From assembly GCF_002159185.1 (NCBI RefSeq), contig NZ_NFHD01000034.1:1-33724 (forward strand): 33,724 nt of DNA, written 5' to 3'. The translations under genes and the position numbers were made by a program. Below, one piece after another: positions 7,615-15,110 of this stretch (positions are counted from its first letter, which is position 1; every line of letters begins with the position of its first letter). This DNA is from Gemmiger sp. An87 (lineage in GTDB: Bacteria; Bacillota; Clostridia; Oscillospirales; Ruminococcaceae). The notes under the pieces were generated by a model. The model was not told the DNA's origin. It made no database searches and saw only the letters and a program-made list of their open reading frames with translations.

Positions 7615-7989
7615 ATGGAGATCTACATCAGCAATTCCAGCCCAAAGCCAATTTATGCCCAGATCACCGACCAGATCCGCACCGCCATCTTTGACGGCAG
7701 ACTCAAGGAGGGCGAGGCGCTGCCCAGCATCCGGCTGCTTGCCAAGGAACTGCGCATCAGCGTGATCACCACCAAACGAGCCTATGAGGACCTGGAAAAG
7801 GCCGGATTCATCAACACGGTGCCCGGCAAGGGCTGCTTCGTTGCGCCCCAGAACCTGGAGCTGCACCGGGAGGAGACCCTGAAAAAGATGGAGGGATACC
7901 TGCAGCAGGCGGTGGACACCGCGCTGGCCGGGGGCATCAGCAAGGCAGAGGTGCTGGCAACATTGAACTTGTTGTTGGAGGGAGACTGA
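7615..7989 (+). CDS. GntR-family (YtrA-type) transcriptional regulator
   Basis: This is a 124-residue repressor-like protein. The N-terminal winged helix-turn-helix (about 10-76) has the GntR hallmarks PIYAQITDQIRTAI, LPSIRLLAKEL and TTKRAYEDLEKAGFI. The C-terminal part is only about 45 residues and predicted helical, typical of the YtrA subfamily, which lacks a large effector domain. The start at 7615 was chosen because GAGGAAG lies about 6 nt upstream; an upstream in-frame ATG at 7564 falls inside the operator and has no ribosome binding site. It is followed 4 nt later by an ABC ATPase and permease, the standard YtrA arrangement. It probably represses its own operon and responds to envelope stress or an antimicrobial, by analogy with B. 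subtilis ytr. Confidence 0.94.
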   Translation: MEIYISNSSPKPIYAQITDQIRTAIFDGRLKEGEALPSIRLLAKELRISVITTKRAYEDLEKAGFINTVPGKGCFVAPQNLELHREETLKKMEGYLQQAVDTALAGGISKAEVLATLNLLLEGD

Positions 7990-7993
7990 TCCT

Positions 7994-8848
7994 ATGGAAA
8001 ACGCGATCTGCATCCGCGGCCTGTGCAAGCATTACAAGGATTTTTCGCTGGAGAACCTGGACCTGACCGTGCCCACCGGCACCATTGTGGGCTTTGTGGG
8101 AGAAAACGGTGCAGGCAAAACCACCACGCTGAAGGCCATCTTCGGGGCCATTCACACCGACGGGGGCAGCATTGAGGTGCTGGGCTGCACCGACCCCAAC
8201 CGGCTGGACAAATCCCAGATCGGCGTGGTGATGGAGGATTCCTTCTTTTACGAGACGCTCACGCCCCGCCAGGTGAACAGCATCATGAAGAGCCTGCAGC
8301 CCGGCTGGGACAGCGGCGAATTCACCCGGCTGCTGAATGCCTACCAGCTGCCGGAGAAAAAGCTCATCAAGGATATGAGCAAGGGCATGCGGATGAAGTT
8401 CCGGCTGGCCACCGCCCTGGCCCACAAGCCCAGGCTGCTGATTCTGGACGAAGCCACCAGCGGCCTGGACCCGGTGGTGCGCGGCGAAGTGCTGGACTAC
8501 CTGCGGGACTACATCCAGGACGAAAACCACAGCGTTCTGATGAGCAGCCACATCACCAGTGATCTGGAAAAGGTGGCGGATTCCATCGCCTATCTGCACA
8601 AGGGGAAGCTGCTGTTCCAGATGGACCGGGACGAGCTGCTGGAAAAGTACGGTGTTCTGCGCTGCAGCCCGGAGCAGCTGGAGGCACTGGATCACCGGAT
8701 CAAGGTGGCCACCCGCAAGACAGGCTTCACCTGTGAGACACTGGTCAGCGACACGGCCGCCGCCCGCCGGGCTCTGCCGGACGCAGTGATCGACCGGGCC
8801 AGCATCGAGGACATCATGCAGTTTTATACCGGGAGGGATGCACAATGA
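7994..8848 (+). CDS. ABC transporter ATP-binding protein
   Basis: This is a 284-residue cytoplasmic ATPase subunit. It has Walker A GENGAGKT (36-43), a signature variant MSKGM (128-132) in place of the canonical LSGGQ, Walker B LLILDE (148-153) followed by ATSGLDP, and the H-loop His186. The C-terminal region after about 215 is the short tail common in BcrA/CcmA-like exporters of the YtrB type. The ribosome binding site is GGAGGGA about 10 nt upstream. The stop overlaps the permease start as ATGA, so the two subunits are coupled. The substrate is unknown; the YtrA-type regulator suggests drug or peptide resistance or envelope maintenance. Confidence 0.95.
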   Translation: MENAICIRGLCKHYKDFSLENLDLTVPTGTIVGFVGENGAGKTTTLKAIFGAIHTDGGSIEVLGCTDPNRLDKSQIGVVMEDSFFYETLTPRQVNSIMKSLQPGWDSGEFTRLLNAYQLPEKKLIKDMSKGMRMKFRLATALAHKPRLLILDEATSGLDPVVRGEVLDYLRDYIQDENHSVLMSSHITSDLEKVADSIAYLHKGKLLFQMDRDELLEKYGVLRCSPEQLEALDHRIKVATRKTGFTCETLVSDTAAARRALPDAVIDRASIEDIMQFYTGRDAQ

Positions 8849-9501
8849 TCGGCCTGCTGAAAAAAGACTTTTTCATTCTCTGGCATGCGTACCACAAAAA
8901 TCTGACTCTGGTCCTGGTGCTTTACAGCGCTATGGCTCTGACGATGGACTTCACTTTCATGGTGTTCTTCTTTGCCTGGATTTCCGGCTTCTATATTCTG
9001 AGCGGACTGACCATCGACAACTATTCCAAATGGGACCTGTATGCTGCCAGCCTGCCGGTGAGCAAGCGGCAGCTCGTAGGCGCCAAGTTCATTCTCATCA
9101 CCCTGGCACTGCTCATCAGCTTTGCCATCGGCACACTGCTGTGCGGTCTGCTGGCTCTGCTGAAGGGCGAGCCTTTGATGGAAAACCTGCTGAGCCTGCT
9201 TGCGGTTTCCTTTGTATGCCTTGCCTACTTCGGCGTTTCCCTGGCGCTTTCCTACAAATACGGCGTGGAGAAAGCCCGCACCGCAGTGCTGCTGGTTGCG
9301 GCGGCGTTGTTCGGCTGTGTGATGATGCTGGACAAGCTGGACCTGTTGCAGGATCTGACTTTGCCGCCCCTGCTGCAAACACTGTTTCTGGGCGATCTGG
9401 CCATCTGGGGCTGGGCCGTGGTGATGCCGGTGGGCTGCATTGCGGTATACCTGCTTTGCTGGGCCATTGCCACCCGCATCTACAGCCGCAAGGAGTTTTA
9501 A
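8845..9501 (+). CDS. ABC-2 type permease subunit
   Basis: This is a 218-residue integral membrane protein with about six hydrophobic segments (about 17-32, 35-52, 80-105, 115-133, 147-163 and 182-210). The loop YAASLPVSKRQLVGAKF at about 70-86 matches the conserved cytoplasmic loop of ABC-2 membrane proteins of the YhaP/ABC2_membrane_5 type. It partners the ATPase encoded by the overlapping upstream gene. The unit has one small permease, so the exporter is probably a homodimeric membrane part with an ATPase dimer. The transcript probably ends at the CIRCE hairpin and T-run just downstream (9548-9586). Confidence 0.9.
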   Translation: MIGLLKKDFFILWHAYHKNLTLVLVLYSAMALTMDFTFMVFFFAWISGFYILSGLTIDNYSKWDLYAASLPVSKRQLVGAKFILITLALLISFAIGTLLCGLLALLKGEPLMENLLSLLAVSFVCLAYFGVSLALSYKYGVEKARTAVLLVAAALFGCVMMLDKLDLLQDLTLPPLLQTLFLGDLAIWGWAVVMPVGCIAVYLLCWAIATRIYSRKEF

Positions 9502-9518
9502 ACTTTTTGTGAACCCTC

Positions 9519-9547
9519 TTGCAGTTTTCTTCAAAAAGGTGTATATT
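9519..9547 (+). promoter_or_regulatory. htpG promoter
   Basis: TTGCAG (9519-9524) and TATATT (9542-9547) are separated by 17 bp. The CIRCE element starts immediately after the -10 box and so covers the transcription start. Confidence 0.8.
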
Positions 9548-9580
9548 AGATTAGCACTCAAACATAACGAGTGCTAATCT
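9548..9580 (+). promoter_or_regulatory. CIRCE element (HrcA operator), possibly also a terminator
   Basis: TTAGCACTC-N9-GAGTGCTAA (9551-9577) is an exact CIRCE consensus. The arms extend by AGA/TCT to 12 perfect base pairs. HrcA binding here would repress htpG and release it on heat or misfolding stress. The right arm runs directly into seven T residues (9580-9586), so for a transcript arriving from the ABC operon the same palindrome would form a rho-independent terminator. Confidence 0.95.
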
Positions 9581-9624
9581 TTTTTTGTTTTACAATACTT
9601 TTTCATAAAAGGGAGCGTTCAATC

Positions 9625-11547
9625 ATGGCTGTAAAAGAATTCAAGGCCGAAAGCAAAAAGCTGCTGGACATGATGATCCATTCCATCTACTCCAACAAGG
9701 AGATCTTCCTGCGCGAACTGATTTCCAACGCCAGCGACGCCATCGACAAGCTCTATTTCAAGAGCCTGACCGACCACAGCGTCACCACCAAGAAAGAGGA
9801 TTACCAGATCCTGCTGGAGCTGGACAAGGCAAACCGCACCCTGACCCTGACCGATAACGGCATCGGCATGACCAAGGAAGAGCTGGAGGAGAACCTGGGC
9901 ACCATCGCCCGCAGCGGCAGCCTGGACTTCAAGAAGGACAACAAGGCCGAGGACATCGACATCATCGGTCAGTTCGGCGTGGGCTTCTACTCCGCCTTCA
10001 TGGTTGCCAGCCGAGTCACCGTGATCAGCCGCGCCTTTGGCAGCGACACCGCCTGGCAGTGGGAGAGCACCGGTGCTGAGGGCTACACCATCACCGAGGC
10101 CGACAAGGAAGATGTGGGCACCAAGATCATCATGGTGATCAAGGAGAACGCCGAGAACGAGAACTACGACGAGTTCCTGGACGAGTACAATCTGGTGCAC
10201 ATCGTGAAGAAGTACAGCGACTATGTGCGCTACCCCATCCGCATGGAGCGGGAGAAGACCCGTGCCAAGGAGCGTCCTGCCGATGCCGGTGAGGATTACA
10301 AGACCGAGTACGAAACCTACACCGAGCTGGAGACCCTGAACAGCATGGTCCCCCTGTGGAAGCGCAGCAAGAGCGAGGTAACCGACGAGGAGTACAACCA
10401 GTTCTACAAGGATAAGTTCTACGACTTCACCGATCCCGCCCGGGTAATCGTGAGCCGCACCGAGGGCACTGCCACCTACAATGCGCTGCTCTTCATCCCC
10501 GGTCACGCTCCCTTCAACTACTACAGCCGCGACTACGAGAAGGGCCTGCAGCTGTACGCCTCCGGCGTGCTGATCATGGACAAGTGCGCCGATCTGCTGC
10601 CCGACCATTTCAGCTTTGTGAAGGGCATTGTGGACAGCCAGGACCTGAGCCTGAACATCAGCCGTGAGATGCTGCAGAAGGACGGCCAGCTCAAGCTGAT
10701 CCGCAACAGCCTGGAAAAGAAGATCAAGAACGAGCTGAACGCCATGAAGAACAACGACCGTGAGAAGTACGACGAGTTCTTCAAGAGCTTCGGCCGCCAG
10801 CTGAAATTCGGCTGCTACGAGAGCTACGGCGCCAACAGCGACCTGCTGAAGGACCTGCTGCTCTTCCACAGCGCCAAGGAGAACAAGCTGATCAGTCTGC
10901 AGGAATATGTGGACAAGATGCCCGAGGATCAGAAATACATCTACTACGCTGCCGGCGATTCCACCGAGCGTCTGGCCAAGCTGCCTGCCGCCGAACTGGT
11001 GCTGGATAAGGGCTACGACCTGCTGCTGCTCACCGAGGACGTGGATGAGTTCTGCCTGCAGGTGCTGCGCCACTACGGCGAAAAGGACAAGGAGAAGGAG
11101 TTCAAGAACATCTCCAGCGGCGATCTGGGCCTGGAATCCGAAGAGGAGAAGAAGGCCGCCGAGGAGGCCAGCGAGGCCAACAAGGACCTGTTCGAGGCCA
11201 TGAAGACCGCGCTGGACGGCAAGGTTACCGCGGTGCGTCTGTCCACCCGTTTGAAGAGCCATCCGGTCTGCATCGCCAGCGAAGGCCCCCTGAGCCTGGA
11301 GATGGAGAAGGTGCTGAACGCCATGCCCAACAGCGGTGACATGCCTGCTCCCAAGAGCGAGAAGGTACTGGAGTTGAATGCTTCTCATCCCGTATTCGAG
11401 ACCCTGAAGAATCTGCAGGCGAACGGCGAGACCGAAAAGCTGGGCAAGTATGCGAACATCCTGTACAATCAGGCGCTGCTCATTGAAGGCATGCCCATCG
11501 AGGACCCCGTGGCCTACGCCCAGGCTGTGTGCGAGCTGCTGAAGTAA
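9625..11547 (+). CDS. htpG: Chaperone HtpG (bacterial Hsp90)
   Basis: This is a 640-residue cytosolic ATP-dependent chaperone. The GHKL ATPase domain shows ELISNASDAIDKL (near 30-42), DNGIGMTKEEL (near 80) and GQFGVGFYSAFMVA (near 115). Middle-domain signatures include the VKGIVDSQDLSLNISREMLQ region near 350, and the C-terminal dimerisation domain is complete. The length is near that of E. coli HtpG. The start at 9625 is preceded by GGGAG about 9 nt upstream; the upstream in-frame codon at 9571 lies inside CIRCE and is rejected. It is monocistronic, with a CIRCE-controlled promoter and a strong terminator. Codon use is strongly biased to a few GC-rich codons, as expected for a highly expressed gene. 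Confidence 0.98.
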   Translation: MAVKEFKAESKKLLDMMIHSIYSNKEIFLRELISNASDAIDKLYFKSLTDHSVTTKKEDYQILLELDKANRTLTLTDNGIGMTKEELEENLGTIARSGSLDFKKDNKAEDIDIIGQFGVGFYSAFMVASRVTVISRAFGSDTAWQWESTGAEGYTITEADKEDVGTKIIMVIKENAENENYDEFLDEYNLVHIVKKYSDYVRYPIRMEREKTRAKERPADAGEDYKTEYETYTELETLNSMVPLWKRSKSEVTDEEYNQFYKDKFYDFTDPARVIVSRTEGTATYNALLFIPGHAPFNYYSRDYEKGLQLYASGVLIMDKCADLLPDHFSFVKGIVDSQDLSLNISREMLQKDGQLKLIRNSLEKKIKNELNAMKNNDREKYDEFFKSFGRQLKFGCYESYGANSDLLKDLLLFHSAKENKLISLQEYVDKMPEDQKYIYYAAGDSTERLAKLPAAELVLDKGYDLLLLTEDVDEFCLQVLRHYGEKDKEKEFKNISSGDLGLESEEEKKAAEEASEANKDLFEAMKTALDGKVTAVRLSTRLKSHPVCIASEGPLSLEMEKVLNAMPNSGDMPAPKSEKVLELNASHPVFETLKNLQANGETEKLGKYANILYNQALLIEGMPIEDPVAYAQAVCELLK

Positions 11548-11590
11548 TTCCGGCTCCCCTGCCCTGATCCCCCCAAAAGCAAACAGAACA

Positions 11591-11637
11591 AAACCGCCCG
11601 GTATCATCAGCAATGCTGATTTTACCGGGCGGTTTTT
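11591..11637 (+). terminator. Rho-independent terminator of htpG
   Basis: The stem ACCGCCCGGTA/TACCGGGCGGT carries an inner small hairpin (ATCAGCAATGCTGAT) and is followed by TTTTT. It lies about 45 nt after the htpG stop codon. Confidence 0.9.
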
Positions 11638-11681
11638 CTTTCTTCTTTTCTCGCCCCGAAACAGGAGTCTATCTTTAAATC

Positions 11682-11715
11682 AAAAAGCCCGGCAGAAATA
11701 CTCCGCCGGGCTTTT
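11682..11715 (-). terminator. Rho-independent terminator of the nup-pdp operon
   Basis: The 7-bp GC-only stem GCCCGGC (11687-11693) with GCCGGGC (11705-11711) is followed on the minus strand by TTTTT. On the plus strand it is followed by TTTT, so it can act in both directions between the convergent htpG and pdp genes. Confidence 0.85.
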
Positions 11716-11753
11716 ATCAAGTTTACTTTTGAAGAAAGAATAGTTTCAGGTTC

Positions 11754-13076
11754 TCAGAACCGCTCCACACCTTCCTCGGTCACACGGGCCATAACCAGTG
11801 CGGGCACCGGCTCCGGCGCAGGGCCGAAGGTGAGCGCCGCACGGAACATCTCCTCCGCCGCGGCAAACTTCTCCTCGTGATCCGCATACAGGGTGGCCAG
11901 GCATTCGCCCGCTTCCACCTTGTCGCCGGTCTTTTTGTGCAGCACAATGCCGGCTGCAAAATCGATGGTATCCTCTTTGGTGATGCGGCCCGCGCCCAGG
12001 CAGACACTGGCGTTGCCCACCATCTCGGTGTTCATCCGCACCAGGTAGCCACTCTCGGCTGCCAGCAGCGGACGACTGAACTTCGCCTTCTGGAACTTAT
12101 CCGGATCATCCAGCACCGACACATCACCGCCCTGGGCAGCAAACATCTGCTTGAGCTTCTCGTAGGCTGCGCCGCTGGCAACGGCCTCCTCCGCCATGCG
12201 GCGGCACTCCTCCAGCGAACCCTTGCCCGCCAGATACAGCATATTAGCCGCCAGCTGGTAGCACACTTCGGTCAGGTCCGCCGGGCCGTGGCCCTTGAGC
12301 ACCTCCACCGACTCGATCACCTCCAGGCTGTTGCCGATGTTATGACCAAGCGGGGTGTCCATATCGGTGATGAGAGCGGCTACCTTGCGGCCATTGTGCT
12401 GACCGATGCTCACCATTGCTTTTGCCAGCTCGATGGAATCGCCCAGCGTCTTCATGAAAGCGCCGTTGCCGGTCTTCACATCCAGCAGGATGCAGTCGGA
12501 GCCGGCGGCCAGCTTCTTACTCATGATGGAAGAAGCAATCAGCGGTACACAGCCGATGGTGGCAGTCACATCCCGCAGGGCGTACATTTTCTTGTCCGCC
12601 GGGGCCAGGTTGCCGCTCTGACCGATCACGCTGATGCCGATCTCGTTCACCTGAGCGAAAAAGCGCTCCCGGTCCACAGCGGTCTGGGTGCCGGGTACGG
12701 CTTCCATTTTGTCCACCGTGCCGCCGGTATGGCCCAGGCCGCGGCCGCTCATCTTGGCGATCTTCACCCCGCAGGCAGCCACGATGGGTGCAATGACCAG
12801 CGTGGTCTTATCACCCACACCGCCGGTGGAGTGCTTATCGGCCTTGATGCCGGAGATGGCGGAAAGGTCCACCATATCGCCGGAATGGGCCATCACATCG
12901 GTGAGCTGAGCGGTCTCCTTCTCGGTCATGCCTCGAAGGTAGATGGCCATGAGCAGGGCGCTCATCTGGTAATCCGGCACCTGGCCGTTTACGAAACCCA
13001 TCACCGCAAATTCCAGTTCTTCGCGGCTCAACACGCCGCCATCGCGCTTTTTCGCGATAATATCAAACATACGCAT
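11754..13076 (-). CDS. pdp: Pyrimidine-nucleoside phosphorylase
   Basis: This 440-residue enzyme splits uridine, thymidine or deoxyuridine with phosphate into the base and (deoxy)ribose-1-phosphate in the cytoplasm. The N-terminal helical domain carries DIIAKKRDGGVLSREEL. The signature KHSTGGVGDKTTL lies at 81-93, followed by the phosphate-site segment MSGRGLGHTGGT (109-120), the region RDVTATIG, and SIMSKKLAAG with the Lys-rich active-site loop. The C-terminal alpha/beta domain is complete and the length is normal. The ribosome binding site GGAGG lies 10 nt before the first of two in-frame ATGs. It is the last gene of the nucleoside ABC transporter operon, 18 nt after nupQ, so imported pyrimidine nucleosides are cleaved on entry. 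Thymidine-only specificity (deoA) is less likely than the broad Pdp type given the Firmicute context. Confidence 0.95.
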   Translation of the reverse strand: MRMFDIIAKKRDGGVLSREELEFAVMGFVNGQVPDYQMSALLMAIYLRGMTEKETAQLTDVMAHSGDMVDLSAISGIKADKHSTGGVGDKTTLVIAPIVAACGVKIAKMSGRGLGHTGGTVDKMEAVPGTQTAVDRERFFAQVNEIGISVIGQSGNLAPADKKMYALRDVTATIGCVPLIASSIMSKKLAAGSDCILLDVKTGNGAFMKTLGDSIELAKAMVSIGQHNGRKVAALITDMDTPLGHNIGNSLEVIESVEVLKGHGPADLTEVCYQLAANMLYLAGKGSLEECRRMAEEAVASGAAYEKLKQMFAAQGGDVSVLDDPDKFQKAKFSRPLLAAESGYLVRMNTEMVGNASVCLGAGRITKEDTIDFAAGIVLHKKTGDKVEAGECLATLYADHEEKFAAAEEMFRAALTFGPAPEPVPALVMARVTEEGVERF

Positions 13077-13094
13077 AGGGCCGCAGCCTCCTTG

Positions 13095-14039
13095 TTATTT
13101 TGCTTTCACATAGGGCTTGCCGTTGGCAGAAGGCACATGAGCCTTGCCCACGAACAGGATCAGAACCACCACGGTAACCACATAGGGGATCATGGAAATC
13201 AGCTGAGCGGATACCATCGCATTGCTGCCCACAACCACGCGGATGCCGGAGCACATGCCGAACAACAGGCAGGCAATCATGGCGCCCTGGGGACGGAACT
13301 TACCGAAGATAACGGCAGCGATGGCAATAAAGCCCTGGCCCACGATGGAGGTGGGGCGGAACTGGTTCATGGTAGCCATGGTCACGCAGGCGCCGCCCAG
13401 ACCAGCCAGGAAGCCGGAGATGCAAACGGCGGAGAAACGCATGCGAATTACGTTGATGCCCAGGGTGTCACAGGTCTCGGGGTGCTCGCCGCAGGCCCGC
13501 AGGCGCAGGCCGTAACGGGTCTTGTAGAACACGAACCACACGATGACCAGCACAATGAACACCAGGTAGGTGGTGGCATAGGTGGAGAATACATTCTTCA
13601 GGAAGTTATCCCACACGGTGCCGCCGGTGAAGGTGTCGGCAAACAGGGTGGGAATCTTGCTGGTGGAATCCAGAGGCGCCGTATCGGAAGAATTGAACAG
13701 CGCCTTGGCCATCAGCACCGCAACACCGGGAGCCAGGAAGTTGATGGCGGTACCGGAAATGGTCTGATCCGCATTCAGCTTCACGGTGGCCAGTGCATGC
13801 AGCGCACCGAACAGCATACCCGCCAGGCCGCCGCAGATAAAGGACAGCCAGGGGTTACCGGTGTAATGACCGGCAGCAGCACCCACGAAGGCGCCAATGG
13901 TCATCATGCCCTCAATGCCGATGTTTACCACGCCGCTCAGCTCAGAAAAGCAGGAACCCATGGCCGCAAACAGCAGCGGAGGGGTGAACAGCAGGGTGGC
14001 GTAAATGATGATACCAAGATTGTTTATGATCAGATCCAT
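13095..14039 (-). CDS. nupQ: Nucleoside ABC transporter permease (NupQ-like)
   Basis: This 314-residue inner-membrane permease has about eight to nine hydrophobic helices. The motif NIGIEGMMTIGAF (about 39-51), diagnostic of the BPD_transp_2 permeases of BMP-dependent nucleoside importers, is clear. It pairs with the second permease encoded 3 nt upstream. Translation starts from ATG with GGGGGAGG 8 nt upstream inside the end of nupP. The closest characterised relative in B. subtilis is NupQ (YufQ) of the NupNOPQ guanosine/nucleoside importer. The gene symbol is by family and gene order, and the actual nucleoside range is unknown. Confidence 0.9.
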   Translation of the reverse strand: MDLIINNLGIIIYATLLFTPPLLFAAMGSCFSELSGVVNIGIEGMMTIGAFVGAAAGHYTGNPWLSFICGGLAGMLFGALHALATVKLNADQTISGTAINFLAPGVAVLMAKALFNSSDTAPLDSTSKIPTLFADTFTGGTVWDNFLKNVFSTYATTYLVFIVLVIVWFVFYKTRYGLRLRACGEHPETCDTLGINVIRMRFSAVCISGFLAGLGGACVTMATMNQFRPTSIVGQGFIAIAAVIFGKFRPQGAMIACLLFGMCSGIRVVVGSNAMVSAQLISMIPYVVTVVVLILFVGKAHVPSANGKPYVKAK

Positions 14040-14042
14040 TGC

Positions 14043-15110
14043 TCAGGCCTCCCCCTTCTTGTTGCTCTTGCGTTTTCTCACGAAGCGGAACACATGGGAG
14101 ATGGCGATGAAGAACACGACCGTACCCATGATGATGTTGATCACCTCAGACGGGGCACCGATCAGGTTCAGCTTGGAGCCGCCGTACTTCAGCGCGCCGT
14201 AGAACAGGCCGGCGAAGAACACGCCGATGGGATTGGAAGCGCCGATCAGAGCCACGCTGATGCCCTGGAAGCCAAAGCTTTCCTGGGCGGTGAAGATGCT
14301 GATACGGCCGCCCATGCCCAGCAGCTGAATCGCACCGCCCATGCCGGCCAGAGCGCCGGAAATGGCCATAGCGATGTAGATGGACTTGTTCACGCTGATG
14401 CCGCCGTATTCCGCAGCCGAGCGGTTAAAGCCCACCGCCTTGAGCTGGTAGCCCAGGGTGGTCTTTTCGATGATCACATAAACCAGAATTACTGCCAGCA
14501 CAGCCAGCAGAATGCCCCAGTTGGAGGAGGGGCACAGAGCGTCCAGCCAGGCCTGCGGGAACAGGATGCGGGCTGCGTCCTGCACGTTCTTGGTCGCCTC
14601 AGCGTTGCCCTCGTTGTGAATCATGGGCAGATCCGCAATGTAGTTGGACAGATAGAAGGCAATCCAGTTGAACATGATCATGCTGAGCACCTCATTGATG
14701 CCCCACTTGACCTTCAGGAAAGCCACGATCAGGCCCCAGGCCGCACCCACGGCCAGCGCCGCGATGAAGCACAGGGGAACCAGAATGATGGAGGGCGCGG
14801 GCACCAGAATACCCACCACGCAGGCCGCCATGGAGCCCATGACGAACTGGCCCTCGGCACCGATGTTGAACACGCCGGTGCGGAACGAGAACGCCACCGC
14901 CAGACCGGTGAAGATCAGCGGGGTGGCATACACAACGCTGTAAGCCATGTTGCGCACGCTGCCGAACACGCCGTCGAACAGCTTGGCGTAGGCCTCAACG
15001 GGGCTGATGCCCATGGGCATCAGGAACAGTGCGCCCACCACAAAGCCCAGCAGGATTGAGAACAGAGTCACCAGGAACTTGCTGTTCAGAAATTTTTCTA
15101 CTTTATTCAT
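14043..15110 (-). CDS. nupP: Nucleoside ABC transporter permease (NupP-like)
   Basis: This is a 355-residue permease. The start was set at the ATG at 15110 (MNKVEKFLNSK) because longer in-frame starts would run deep into the ATPase gene. With this start the gene overlaps nupO by 8 nt. A first transmembrane helix at about 12-30 is followed by about eight more. The conserved motif FNIGAEGQFVMGSMAA (about 95-110) marks the BPD_transp_2 family, and the longer periplasmic loop near 180-205 is usual for NupP. It forms a heterodimeric channel with NupQ, driven by NupO. The C-terminus ends in a basic tail (RFVRKRKSNKKGEA), consistent with a cytoplasmic end. Confidence 0.9.
   Translation of the reverse strand: MNKVEKFLNSKFLVTLFSILLGFVVGALFLMPMGISPVEAYAKLFDGVFGSVRNMAYSVVYATPLIFTGLAVAFSFRTGVFNIGAEGQFVMGSMAACVVGILVPAPSIILVPLCFIAALAVGAAWGLIVAFLKVKWGINEVLSMIMFNWIAFYLSNYIADLPMIHNEGNAEATKNVQDAARILFPQAWLDALCPSSNWGILLAVLAVILVYVIIEKTTLGYQLKAVGFNRSAAEYGGISVNKSIYIAMAISGALAGMGGAIQLLGMGGRISIFTAQESFGFQGISVALIGASNPIGVFFAGLFYGALKYGGSKLNLIGAPSEVINIIMGTVVFFIAISHVFRFVRKRKSNKKGEA

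Noticed and set aside
9619-11613. Long open frame antisense to htpG
   Set aside because: It mirrors the biased GC-rich codon use of htpG. It lacks a ribosome binding site, and its low-complexity Leu/Val/Gln/His-rich translation is typical of a shadow frame.
11877-15059. Open frame of over 1000 codons on the plus strand opposite pdp and the nup permeases
   Set aside because: It runs antisense through three well-identified genes, and its translation is a His/Gly/Gln-rich shadow with no domain and no initiation site.
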